Source of the DNA: Deltaproteobacteria bacterium
GTDB lineage: Bacteria > Desulfobacterota > B13-G15 > RBG-16-54-18
Length of the DNA: 6,415 bases
Assembly (NCBI GenBank): GCA_003646745.1
Contig: QMLM01000101.1
Coordinates: 1-6,415, forward strand
Direction: 5' to 3'
Both the position numbers and the translations under genes were made by a program. The notes beneath the pieces are model-generated. The model had not been told where the DNA came from. It was given only the letters and a program-made list of their open reading frames with translations, and did not search any database. Of the stretch, positions 1 to 5,923 are shown one piece after another. The first letter of the stretch is position 1. Every line of letters starts with the position of its first letter.

Positions 1-53
1 ATGTGGTAAATCTAGACAATATATGATATAAAACTAGTAAATTAACTCCGGAG

Positions 54-81
54 GGGCGGGGAAGATCCCGCCCTTCTTTTT
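54..81 (+). terminator. Rho-independent terminator of an upstream unit
   Basis: A perfect 7-bp G+C stem (GGGCGGG at 54-60 with CCCGCCC at 67-73, six-base loop GAAGAT) is followed by the T-rich run TTCTTTTT at 74-81. This is the classic shape of an intrinsic terminator for plus-strand transcription. It is followed at once by a second small hairpin, CCCC-ATA-GGGG at 82-92. It would end a transcription unit lying left of the window, so the hydrogenase maturation gene that starts 36 bases later must either have its own promoter or live on read-through. Confidence 0.85.
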
Positions 82-116
82 CCCCATAGGGGGGCATCCA
101 GTTATTTTATGGAAAG

Positions 117-575
117 ATGAAGGTCGTTATCCTTGGGATCGGTAATATCCTATTGAAGGACGAGGGGGTGGGGGTGCGGACCATCGAGTATCTGCACCGC
201 TTCAGCTTCCCCCCCCAGGTTGAGCTGGTGGATGGGGGCACCGCCACCTTTGATCTATTTGGCCTCTTTACCGAGACAGACCACCTGGTTGTGATAGACG
301 CCGTAAAAGGGGGGATGAGCCCGGGGACTATCTATCGCCTAGAACCAAAAGACCTCTTGCCGCGGCAACACACTCCTATCTCACCCCATGATCTAGGACT
401 GCTAGACGCCCTGGATATGGCCGCCAAAATAGGACGCTTACCACACTCGGTGGTGATCTTTGGGATCGAGCCAAAAGAGATCGATTGGGGAATGGAACTG
501 AGCCCAGAGATCGAAGGCATAATTCCCAAGGTGGCCGATTTGGTCCTCGCCGAGGTTGAAGGATATCTAAAATAA
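117..575 (+). CDS. HyaD/HybD-family [NiFe]-hydrogenase maturation protease
   Basis: This is a cytoplasmic endopeptidase that, in its family, removes the C-terminal tail of the nickel-loaded large subunit of [NiFe] hydrogenase as the last maturation step. The 152-aa product matches the family length (about 150-165 aa). It opens with the family signature GIGNILLKDEGVGV at residues 7-20. The three residues that bind nickel of the substrate in HybD are in place: E16 in the DEG motif, D61 in VVIDAV, and H91 in SPHDLG. The family C-terminal motif around 115-128 (GIEPKEIDWGMELS) is also present. The ATG at 117 fits the conserved N-terminus exactly, but there is no good Shine-Dalgarno sequence; GGAAAG abuts the ATG directly. 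The hydrogenase structural genes are not in this window and are probably upstream, beyond the terminator. The assignment to HyaD, HybD, HupD or HoxW subgroup cannot be decided here. Confidence 0.93.
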   Translation: MKVVILGIGNILLKDEGVGVRTIEYLHRFSFPPQVELVDGGTATFDLFGLFTETDHLVVIDAVKGGMSPGTIYRLEPKDLLPRQHTPISPHDLGLLDALDMAAKIGRLPHSVVIFGIEPKEIDWGMELSPEIEGIIPKVADLVLAEVEGYLK

Positions 576-653
576 AGTAACGCCATTTTAGTCTTTTCTG
601 TTGACTTCCCTCAATTTTTTCATTAATGTTTTTTTCTCCAAATCAAATTTTCC

Positions 654-660
654 GGAGGAA
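654..660 (+). promoter_or_regulatory. Ribosome binding site deciding the dksA start
   Basis: GGAGGAA at 654-660 lies five bases after its GGAGG core from a GTG at 664. The frame stays open upstream to a TTG at 601, but that stretch (TSLNFFINVFFSKSNF) is unlike DksA and has no ribosome binding site. The GTG is therefore the start. Confidence 0.8.
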
Positions 661-663
661 AGG

Positions 664-1026
664 GTGGATGAGGAGAGGCTGCAGTATTTTAAGGCCATTC
701 TAACCGAGCAACTAAAAAGCCTCATTGAAGAGGCCGCCAGGACCGTCAACGATATGACGGGAACCGAGGGGGACTTTCCAGATCCTACTGATAGGGCGTC
801 ATTGGAATCAGACCGCAATTTTTTGCTCAGGATTCGCGATCGAGAGAGAAAACTGATCACAAAGATCAAGGAGGCACTGGAGAGGATAGAGGAGGGGACC
901 TTTGGCATCTGTGAGAGATGTGGAGGGGAGATATCGGAGAAGAGGTTAGAGGCCAGACCTGTGACGACCCTCTGTATAAAGTGTAAACAAGAGCAGGAAG
1001 AACTGGAAAAAAGGGGATTAAGGTAA
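664..1026 (+). CDS. dksA: DksA/TraR-family zinc-finger transcription factor
   Basis: DksA-family proteins bind the secondary channel of RNA polymerase and, with ppGpp, tune promoters of stable RNA and biosynthesis genes. The 120-aa product starts at GTG 664 behind a strong ribosome binding site. It has an N-terminal helix, then a coiled-coil whose tip carries DPTDRA (residues 40-45). This keeps both acidic tip residues (D40, D43) and the Ala of the DxxDxA motif needed for DksA activity. Next comes a four-cysteine zinc finger, C83-x2-C86 and C104-x2-C107, and a short acidic and basic C-terminal helix. This is the length and order of a cysteine-rich DksA rather than the short TraR form. The gene is monocistronic in appearance, 88 bases after the hydrogenase protease gene. 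A weak promoter-like TTGACT lies at 601-606 with a poor -10 at 624-629. A shorter DksA-like paralogue role is possible. Confidence 0.92.
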   Translation: MDEERLQYFKAILTEQLKSLIEEAARTVNDMTGTEGDFPDPTDRASLESDRNFLLRIRDRERKLITKIKEALERIEEGTFGICERCGGEISEKRLEARPVTTLCIKCKQEQEELEKRGLR

Positions 1027-1081
1027 TCCCTGGAAGACACTCAATACATCAAGAGACGACAATAGATACTTTTGACCCACC

Positions 1082-1110
1082 TTGACATTTTAAAACCATA
1101 AGTGTAATTT
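1082..1110 (+). promoter_or_regulatory. Probable promoter of tRNA-Leu
   Basis: A perfect sigma-70 -35 box, TTGACA at 1082-1087, is followed after 17 bases by TAATTT at 1105-1110, a mediocre -10 box (3/6). Initiation about seven bases on would fall at 1117-1119, just at the mature 5' end of the tRNA, giving a very short 5' leader. The -35 match and spacing are good; the -10 is weak. Confidence 0.5.
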
Positions 1111-1118
1111 TAAAATAG

Positions 1119-1206
1119 GCCTGGATGGCGGAACTGGTAGACGCAAGGGACTTAAAATCCCTTGGGGCATTGCCCCGTGCGGGTTCGATCCCCGCTCCAG
1201 GCACCA
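1119..1206 (+). tRNA. tRNA-Leu (anticodon UAA), CCA encoded
   Basis: The sequence folds as a complete class II tRNA. The acceptor stem GCCTGGA (1119-1125) pairs with TCCAGGC (1196-1202), followed by discriminator A and genomic CCA at 1204-1206. The anticodon stem AGGGA/TCCCT encloses the loop CTTAAAA with anticodon TAA at 1153-1155. The long variable arm has a 5-bp hairpin, GGGGC-ATT-GCCCC (1164-1176), as expected for leucine. The T arm is GCGGG-TTCGATC-CCCGC (1179-1195). No defects are seen. It faces the Deg protease gene convergently, with only 23 bases between the two 3' ends and no clear terminator there. Confidence 0.97.
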
Positions 1207-1229
1207 ATAAAGGAAGATCCCTTGTCTTA

Positions 1230-2690
1230 TCATTTTAAATCCTCTGATTTATCAGAGTCAATCTTGTATTTCCTCAAGACCTTCCCATTTGTTTCATCAA
1301 CCTTATTTCTTTCCAAAACTATCTGATTACCCCATTCATCCACAATAATGTGGTACTCTCCATCATTATTTTCTATGGCCTTGACAAAATCCTCCATCGA
1401 GGAAATCTTCTCACCATTGACTTGAGAAATAACGTGATTTCGAAAGTCATCATAACCCACTGTGATTTCATCTCCTAAAATCTTGGTTAAAACAATTATC
1501 TGCCTTCGGCCCTCTGACGGCTCTCCGTGAAGGTAATAATTGACTAAATGCGCCGGAGCGTCTCTCAGCTCGTCCCATATATCGAGATAGTTCCGGGTCA
1601 GTGGCTGAAATACCAATCCGCCCACAATATAATATGTAGGCGCTTTATCATACTGTTTATAGGGCACTAGACGAGAAGAATTTATCACCGTTTTCAATGC
1701 AATGGTCACATCCAGAACCTTTCCATCCCTCAGGATCTTACATTGAACTGTATCACCGATGAATTTGTTGTGCACCATGTATTCAAAATATACTCGTTCA
1801 TTATCTCTAAAACGTATTGTTCCATCGTTTGCAATCGGCTCTCCATCTATGGAAAGGATCACATCTGCGGATTTCAATATACCTTGGGCGCAGGATTTTG
1901 GAGCAATATATTTGACCAAAACTCCTGTCTGTTTATCGTTCATATGATATTTTGACCTGAGACCTGGATTTTCCATGGCCTGCAGGTTTATCCCTAAGCT
2001 CGGAATCCCTTCATAATTCCCATCCGCTATATCCTCCAGGAAATGATCTATGACGGTAACAGGAACCATATAACCAATATTTTGGGCAAACATATACTCC
2101 TGAAATGCCACTCCAACTATTTTCCCATCTTTTATTACAGGCCCACCGCTGCTTCCTGGATTAATGGCAGCATCAATCTGACACGTAAGCAAATGCGCCC
2201 CACTATGAGCATAGCGATTATATTCAACTCTGGAAACAACTCCTTCTGTGATGCATAGTTCATCCCCACCCATGGGGAAACCGTAAACAGCCACCCTATC
2301 TCCCATCTTTGGTAGGGTTCCCATTTGGAGTGGTTCTGCACCAGAAAAAAATGAGTCATCAGCAACTCTCAAGACAGCAAGATCACAATTATGATCCACA
2401 ATTTCAACTTTAGCAGTATATTTCTTCGCTTGTCCCGCACGTTTTACCTGAATAAATGTTTGGTTTGCCACAACATGCGCATTAGTCAAAATCCTCTTAT
2501 CGCTTATAATACATCCAGATCCGTACTTCCTCCCCTGCCGCAATAGTTGCCAGGGCATATCATAGTCATGTTTTGTGTACACTGTATATATTTTTACTAT
2601 TGCTTCTCTAACATTTCGTTGGGCATATGATGGTACGACCACAATACAAATCAAGACCACCGCCAGCAATATTTTTATGAAACCCCTCAT
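1230..2690 (-). CDS. Exported Deg/HtrA-type serine protease with two PDZ domains (plant Deg9/10-like architecture)
   Basis: This is probably an envelope-located, ATP-independent protease for damaged or misfolded proteins. The 486-aa product begins with a Sec signal peptide: two positive residues, a hydrophobic core at about 5-19, and a likely signal peptidase I cut after SYA (21-23). The trypsin-like domain follows with the full catalytic triad: H72 in TNAHVV, D103 in CDLAVL, and S181 in NPGSSGGP. The segment 137-156 (GFPMGGDELCITEGVVSRVE) and the C-terminal YYIVGGLVFQPL at 353-364 are characteristic of the plant-type Deg proteases (Deg2/9/10). These carry a PDZ domain (here about 231-333) and a second divergent PDZ_3 domain (here about 350-475), rather than the bacterial DegP layout. 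The start ATG (2688-2690) has an AGAGGAGA ribosome binding site. It follows cas2B on the same strand after 80 bases, but nothing links the functions. Confidence 0.9.
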   Translation of the reverse strand: MRGFIKILLAVVLICIVVVPSYAQRNVREAIVKIYTVYTKHDYDMPWQLLRQGRKYGSGCIISDKRILTNAHVVANQTFIQVKRAGQAKKYTAKVEIVDHNCDLAVLRVADDSFFSGAEPLQMGTLPKMGDRVAVYGFPMGGDELCITEGVVSRVEYNRYAHSGAHLLTCQIDAAINPGSSGGPVIKDGKIVGVAFQEYMFAQNIGYMVPVTVIDHFLEDIADGNYEGIPSLGINLQAMENPGLRSKYHMNDKQTGVLVKYIAPKSCAQGILKSADVILSIDGEPIANDGTIRFRDNERVYFEYMVHNKFIGDTVQCKILRDGKVLDVTIALKTVINSSRLVPYKQYDKAPTYYIVGGLVFQPLTRNYLDIWDELRDAPAHLVNYYLHGEPSEGRRQIIVLTKILGDEITVGYDDFRNHVISQVNGEKISSMEDFVKAIENNDGEYHIIVDEWGNQIVLERNKVDETNGKVLRKYKIDSDKSEDLK

Positions 2691-2695
2691 GAGCT

Positions 2696-2703
2696 CTCCT
2701 CTC
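2696..2703 (-). promoter_or_regulatory. Ribosome binding site of the Deg protease gene
   Basis: Read on the minus strand, AGAGGAGA lies five bases before the ATG at 2690-2688. The match to the Shine-Dalgarno consensus is good, which supports this start, and this start also gives a proper signal peptide. Confidence 0.65.
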
Positions 2704-2770
2704 TATTGGTTTAATATTTATCGAGAAACCTACTCATATAAAAATCTGATTTTCCCATTATTGTCGTCTC

Positions 2771-3049
2771 CTAAAAAAATCCTAATATTACCCCGTTTGG
2801 CACGCGGGCACCACACCCTAGTACCAAGACCTCAGGCTGAGAGGGAAGGGGATAGATGCGTACATCATCTTCCTCTGGATTAATTATCCCCTCGATCCCC
2901 TCTTTGAGTTCTTTTAACCCTTGCCAGCTCAAGGCACAGTGGAAGATGGAATACTGAAGGTGAACTCCTCTGCCCTTCATGAACTTGAAGACCTTTTGCA
3001 GCCTTTTGTGATCACATATATCATAGCATACCAAATAAGGTGCCTTCAT
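2771..3049 (-). CDS. cas2: Cas2 (second pair, 'cas2B')
   Basis: Cas2 is the small metal-dependent dimer that bridges two Cas1 dimers during integration of new CRISPR spacers. The 92-aa product has the ferredoxin-like Cas2 N-terminus, YLVCYDI at residues 5-11. D10 at the end of the first strand is the conserved acidic residue. The second strand motif is LQYSIFHCALS (about 31-41), and the late strand is DDVRIYPLP. Its start overlaps the end of the second cas1 by four bases (ATGA), so translation is expected to be coupled to that gene and to suffer from the nonsense codon there. It differs strongly from the other Cas2 in this window (different second-strand motif and different C-terminus), so the two are not a recent duplication. 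It ends in TAG. Confidence 0.92.
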   Translation of the reverse strand: MKAPYLVCYDICDHKRLQKVFKFMKGRGVHLQYSIFHCALSWQGLKELKEGIEGIINPEEDDVRIYPLPSQPEVLVLGCGARVPNGVILGFF

Positions 3050-3861
3050 GGGCGCAGCTCTCTTATCATCTCGAAGATATCATCGATCAGAGACTCGACG
3101 AATTCCACTATCATCTCTCTTCTGTTCTCAAACCTCAGGGCAATGTCTTTCATCCCTTCTTTGCTCACCATCCACCCATCTGAGGTTCTTTCAATATACC
3201 CTTTCCTCTGGGCACCTCGGAGAAAGCGGATGCCCTGCAGATGCATCTCGGGCTCTAAAATGTAACAGATATCCAGGGCTAGGCCGAAATTGTGCCTCCT
3301 GTGCAGAACCCCCAGATGTGGGTCGAGTCCCGCCCTGATGAGACAGCTGATAACCATTTCCCTAAATATCCCGTTTATGACGTTAAGAACAACCTCCCAT
3401 GTCTCCCTGGGCCGTTGTCTGTCAAATATCAAAAGATAGTCCTTCTCTCGAAACCCTTCATTTATGAACTTATTACTTAGCTCTTTGGAAAGTCTTTTGA
3501 GCACCAACAGTTGTAATCTCCTCCTTTTAGCCTTTATCCAATCTTTAATCCTTTCTATATGCTCTGTCCTACTGATAAGCAGCTTCTGTGCCTCGTAGTA
3601 TCGGGAGAACCCATCATTGTATCCCAAGGCAACAGCAATCTCCTTCCCCCTGTTATCGAGAAAGGTCACGGGTATACTGTTTTCTGTAAAAAGGGTGATT
3701 GCTCCTGCCTCTATACGCAAATTCCCTACAATCACCACCCTGCCGATTATACGGGCAGGGATACGCCTGGGAGCCTTCCCATTTTCGCTAATCTATATGG
3801 ATGGACCGTCTCTCGCCACCGTGAGCGTCTCCTTCTCACTCAGGTAAAGGGTCCTGTCCAT
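3046..3861 (-). pseudogene. cas1: Compact Cas1 ('cas1B') interrupted by an in-frame TAG at codon 23
   Basis: Cas1 is the integrase of CRISPR adaptation. The uninterrupted frame gives only 230 aa from a GTG at 3738, but that begins mid-strand at VVIVGN and lacks the Cas1 N-terminal beta domain. Reading the same frame upstream restores it: ATG at 3861-3859, then MDRTLYLSEKETLTVARDG, a TAG at 3795-3793, then ISENGKAPRRIPARIIGR running into VVIVGN. The stop sits in DGPSI-*-ISENGK, where a tryptophan (TGG) would fit. One base change thus separates this from a 271-aa Cas1. Downstream, H187 (LGVLH) and D197 (LALD) match the metal-site His and Asp; E135 (NEG) may be the Glu, in a shortened central region. 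The start lies 26 bases inside cas1A with no well-spaced ribosome binding site, suggesting coupling. Alternatives are a re-initiated truncated protein, UAG readthrough, or a sequencing error. Confidence 0.85.
3793..3795 (-). other. In-frame amber codon within cas1B
   Basis: TAG read on the minus strand, at codon 23 of the frame that starts at 3861. Cas1-like sequence continues on both sides in the same frame, so this is a nonsense substitution rather than a frameshift. Neighbouring cas2A and cas2B use TAG as ordinary terminators, which argues against genome-wide reassignment of TAG. Confidence 0.85.
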
Positions 3862-4795
3862 CCATGATTCTGCGTGCAATCCTCCTCACCTCCTCTCTCC
3901 ATTTGGGCCTCATCTGCTTCGCCCATTCCTCATAAATGGGGTAAAATCTCTTTCTCCCCGCCTTCTTTAAATAACAGCCAGATGTCTCACTGTCTCGGTT
4001 AAAATCACGATCCCTAAACCTCCTCTCTCTAAAAATCCTCCACACAAAACGGTCAACCTCAGGTCTATGCGGCTCTACCAAATCACAGGCCAAAGATTCC
4101 CTTCCATATTCAAATTGATGGTAAAAACCTATCGTGGGATCGAGCCCAATGCATTCCACCTCCCTAACCATCTCCCAATGTAAGAAGGTGTAGCAGAGGG
4201 AAAGCATAGCATTCACCGGGTCGCGGGGAGGGCGTCTGTTCCTACCCTTAAATCCGAGGGAAGACGGGAATAATGAGGTGTACCCTGATAGATAGGCCGT
4301 GGCAGCACTGCCTTCTATTCCCCTGATGGTGTCGATATCGGCGGGGGTGCCCAGGAGAGTATCTATGCTCCTGCATAAGATCTCCATCGCCCTCTTTAAG
4401 GGAAATCTCAGATCAGGCCTTTCCTGAAGGGCCTCCGTTAACAGATCCCTCTGAGCGGTGAGTTTTCTTTCGATTAGCTCGCTTGCCACCTGCAGGCAAA
4501 ATGGGGAGAGGGACTTTTGGTATTGTCTCACGCGCAATAGACCATTGTTGTGCAAACTTCCATGAAGGATTCCACAAAACCTCTGCCGCCTACCCGTGAG
4601 AAACAAAACGCTGATCCCTCTTAAGGCGAGCCGATGCAGCACAGAGGCCTCAACAGAGATATTCCCCACCATCACCACCCGCTGCAGAGGCCTTATGGGC
4701 ACCATCCCCTCCCTTTTGCCGTTGAGGTAAAAGGCAAGGGCCTCACCGTCCATTCTTACCTGAAGCCCCTTTCTATCAATATAGAGTGTGCCCAT
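3836..4795 (-). CDS. cas1: Cas1 CRISPR integrase (first pair, 'cas1A')
   Basis: This is a full-length Cas1 (319 aa) that, in complex with Cas2, should integrate captured DNA as new spacers. The N-terminal beta domain starts GTLYIDRKG and includes VVMVGNISVEASVLHRL at about 40-56. The helical catalytic domain carries all three metal ligands: E161 in RGIEGSAA, H226 in GFYHQF, and D238 in ACDLVEPHRP. The conserved RRPPRDPVNAMLS (187-199) and GLDPTIGFYH (217-226) lie between them. It is longer than cas1B and has a different central region. It begins two bases after the stop of cas2A, so the two form one translational unit. No cas4 domain is fused. By eye it resembles Cas1 proteins found with type III and related type I loci, but the subtype cannot be fixed without comparison. 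Confidence 0.95.
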   Translation of the reverse strand: MGTLYIDRKGLQVRMDGEALAFYLNGKREGMVPIRPLQRVVMVGNISVEASVLHRLALRGISVLFLTGRRQRFCGILHGSLHNNGLLRVRQYQKSLSPFCLQVASELIERKLTAQRDLLTEALQERPDLRFPLKRAMEILCRSIDTLLGTPADIDTIRGIEGSAATAYLSGYTSLFPSSLGFKGRNRRPPRDPVNAMLSLCYTFLHWEMVREVECIGLDPTIGFYHQFEYGRESLACDLVEPHRPEVDRFVWRIFRERRFRDRDFNRDSETSGCYLKKAGRKRFYPIYEEWAKQMRPKWREEVRRIARRIMDGQDPLPE

Positions 4796-4797
4796 CT

Positions 4798-5079
4798 CTA
4801 TCCAAAATAAAAAAACTTTGGATCCTTAGGCTGCAGGGCGATCCCTAGGGTATGGGTGCGGCTGCGCCCATCTAAAGTGAAGATATGCACCCTGTCCTCA
4901 TCCTCTTTGATTATCCTCCGAAGCATGCGCACAATATAGTTCAGTTCTCCCACGGTAAGAAAACATTCATAAAGAGACTTCTGCCCACCGGTGCTGTAAC
5001 CCTTGAGCAGCTGCCTCACCCGGTTAAGCCTCCGCTCATCCGTTATGTCATAGGCAATGAGATAAAGGGTCCTGTTCAT
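4798..5079 (-). CDS. cas2: Cas2 (first pair, 'cas2A')
   Basis: This 93-aa Cas2 should form the dimeric bridge of the cas1A-based integration complex. It has the standard first strand LYLIAYDITDERRL (residues 5-18) with D11 as the conserved acidic residue. The distinctive GYSTGGQKSLYECFLT (about 27-42) replaces the usual RVQxSVFE motif. The late strand is DRVHIFTLDGR. It is the first gene of the minus-strand adaptation cluster and stops (TAG) two bases before cas1A. No good Shine-Dalgarno sequence precedes the ATG. A poor promoter-like pair upstream (TTGCTG, then CATAAA about ten bases before the ATG) would give an almost leaderless mRNA, which is weak evidence. Order cas2-cas1 is the reverse of the more frequent cas1-cas2 seen in the second pair. 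Confidence 0.93.
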   Translation of the reverse strand: MNRTLYLIAYDITDERRLNRVRQLLKGYSTGGQKSLYECFLTVGELNYIVRMLRRIIKEDEDRVHIFTLDGRSRTHTLGIALQPKDPKFFYFG

Positions 5080-5386
5080 GAAATAAAACTTTATGACAAA
5101 AAGAGGGGAGTTTCAGCAAAAACAATGTTGTGGAAATGTTTCTGTAGTATTGACAGAGGAAGTTTGCCGCTAGAAACACAAAACCACATTGACTTTTTCG
5201 GGAGGCGTGCGGCTCTAATTCCCTCCCCCAATCCCTCCGGCCTTCAAGCCGCCATTCCAATCCCTTCTCTTTAAGGTCAAGTTTCCAACCTTTTCGGGGC
5301 GTCCAAAAGGCTTGCAAAGAAAAGTTTTTGAAATATGTCCTCTAAGGAGGATTTGTTAGATCATAAAAGAACAGGGTTTTCCTGCA
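5080..5386. other. Intergenic stretch upstream of the cas cluster
   Basis: No gene is supported in these 307 bases. They hold the first copy of the dispersed repeat (5230-5289). Next to it is an inverted repeat, CCTTTT/AAAAGG (5289-5294 with 5305-5310). A 5-bp palindromic hairpin, TCCTC-TAAG-GAGGA (5339-5352), lies just past the toxin gene and could be a weak terminator, though it lacks a good U-run on the minus strand. No CRISPR array or recognisable leader is present, although this is where one would often sit. An open frame on the minus strand across 5048-5317 overlaps cas2A and reads through the repeat; it has no family resemblance. Confidence 0.6.
5230..5289 (-). repeat. Dispersed hairpin-bearing repeat, copy 1
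   Basis: By hand alignment this copy matches 6177-6235 over about 60 bases. The segment 5248-5289 is identical to 6194-6235 at 39 of 42 positions. The flank 5230-5243 matches 6177-6190 at 13 of 14. The part between differs in length by one base and falls in the loop of a small hairpin, with stem arms 5238-5242 and 5247-5251. Read on the minus strand the closing pair is a G-U wobble, so the hairpin survives as minus-strand RNA. I do not recognise the family. The minus-strand core starts GTTGGAAA and contains AAGGGATTGGAAT, which recalls CRISPR repeats, but conservation extends beyond CRISPR-repeat length. Confidence 0.75.
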
Positions 5387-5683
5387 TTAAGAGGGTTTTC
5401 TTCTAACCCTGATCTTTCCAGGCTCAAGGATGATAAGGTTATTTTGAAAATCAGCCTCTGAGAGTTTATCAAAGGCCATAATTATCTGGCAATTTAGCTC
5501 TACCGTAGGGATCTCATTGGGAAAATGAGCGATAATAATCCCCCGGTGCTCACCAGGGGGAAATCGAAGAAGGTTCCCAAAACCCATATCCCCTGTTAAG
5601 ATTATGGCTTCCTCTTCCTGGGCAAATCTAAATATTTCTGCTGTAGATCGGGGCATATCCTCATCAATCAAAAACTTAAGCAT
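5387..5683 (-). CDS. DUF5615 PIN-like toxin, apparently internally shortened
   Basis: DUF5615 proteins are small PIN-fold putative RNases paired with DUF433 antitoxins. The 98-aa product keeps the N-terminal strand with its acidic cluster, FLIDEDMPRST (D7, E8, D9), and the later ILTGDMGFGN (29-37) with D32. The family then continues with a hydrophobic strand (GIIIAHFP). Between residues 17 (AEI) and 18 (FRFAQ), however, the usual GY-V--VRD-GLRG--DEEI segment is missing. That segment is about 25 residues and includes a strand and a conserved acidic residue. The reading frame is preserved, so this looks like an in-frame deletion. Family members are typically about 115-125 aa. The start lies one base after the antitoxin stop, so the two are translationally coupled. 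Activity is doubtful. The missing length is judged from memory of the family. Confidence 0.8.
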   Translation of the reverse strand: MLKFLIDEDMPRSTAEIFRFAQEEEAIILTGDMGFGNLLRFPPGEHRGIIIAHFPNEIPTVELNCQIIMAFDKLSEADFQNNLIILEPGKIRVRRKPS

Positions 5684-5684
5684 T

Positions 5685-5912
5685 TTAACCTACAGCTCTT
5701 ATCTCTTCACCTGAGAGGTACTTCGCAGCGTAATCCAAGGCAGCTAATATATCTTCTTTCGTTAACTCATATTCAGCCATAACCTCTTCATAGCTCATCC
5801 CCCCTGCCAATTTACCGAGGATCAAATCTACAGGAACACGGGTCCCTTTTATAACAGGCTTTCCAAAACGAACGTTTTTGTCCACTGTAATCCTTGGGGC
5901 TATCTCCACCAT
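5685..5912 (-). CDS. DUF433-family antitoxin (VapB-like DNA-binding protein)
   Basis: This 75-aa protein is a typical DUF433 member, the usual partner of DUF5615/PIN-like toxins. Such antitoxins neutralise the toxin and probably repress their own operon. The family signature FGKPVIKGTRVPVDLILGK occupies residues 16-34. It is followed by the helical GMSYEEVMAEYELTKEDILAALDYA, which forms the helix-turn-helix-like second half. Length and motif order are complete. The ATG at 5912-5910 has an excellent ribosome binding site. Placing the antitoxin first in a two-gene operon is the common order. No firm operator or promoter could be assigned upstream. Confidence 0.93.
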   Translation of the reverse strand: MVEIAPRITVDKNVRFGKPVIKGTRVPVDLILGKLAGGMSYEEVMAEYELTKEDILAALDYAAKYLSGEEIRAVG

Positions 5913-5917
5913 AATCC

Positions 5918-5923
5918 CCTCCT
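5918..5923 (-). promoter_or_regulatory. Consensus ribosome binding site of the antitoxin gene
   Basis: AGGAGG on the minus strand, five bases before the ATG at 5912. It is the strongest translation signal on this strand in the window, fitting the need for antitoxin in excess over toxin. Confidence 0.8.

Noticed and set aside
601..663. Extension of dksA to a TTG at 601
   Set aside because: The added 21 residues do not resemble DksA and lack a ribosome binding site, while GTG 664 has GGAGGAA at the right distance and gives the family length of 120 aa.
2043..2258. Plus-strand open frames inside the Deg protease and cas genes
   Set aside because: They lie antisense to well-supported genes, have no ribosome binding sites and show no recognisable family motifs.
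1053..2770. Shared 12-mer GAGACGACAATA at 1053-1064 (plus) and 2759-2770 (minus)
   Set aside because: Identity stops at 12 bases and one or two such matches are expected by chance in a window of this size.
5048..5317. 89-aa minus-strand open frame upstream of cas2A
   Set aside because: It overlaps the start of cas2A, runs through the dispersed repeat, shows no family pattern, and the second repeat copy has a stop and a one-base shift in the same frame.
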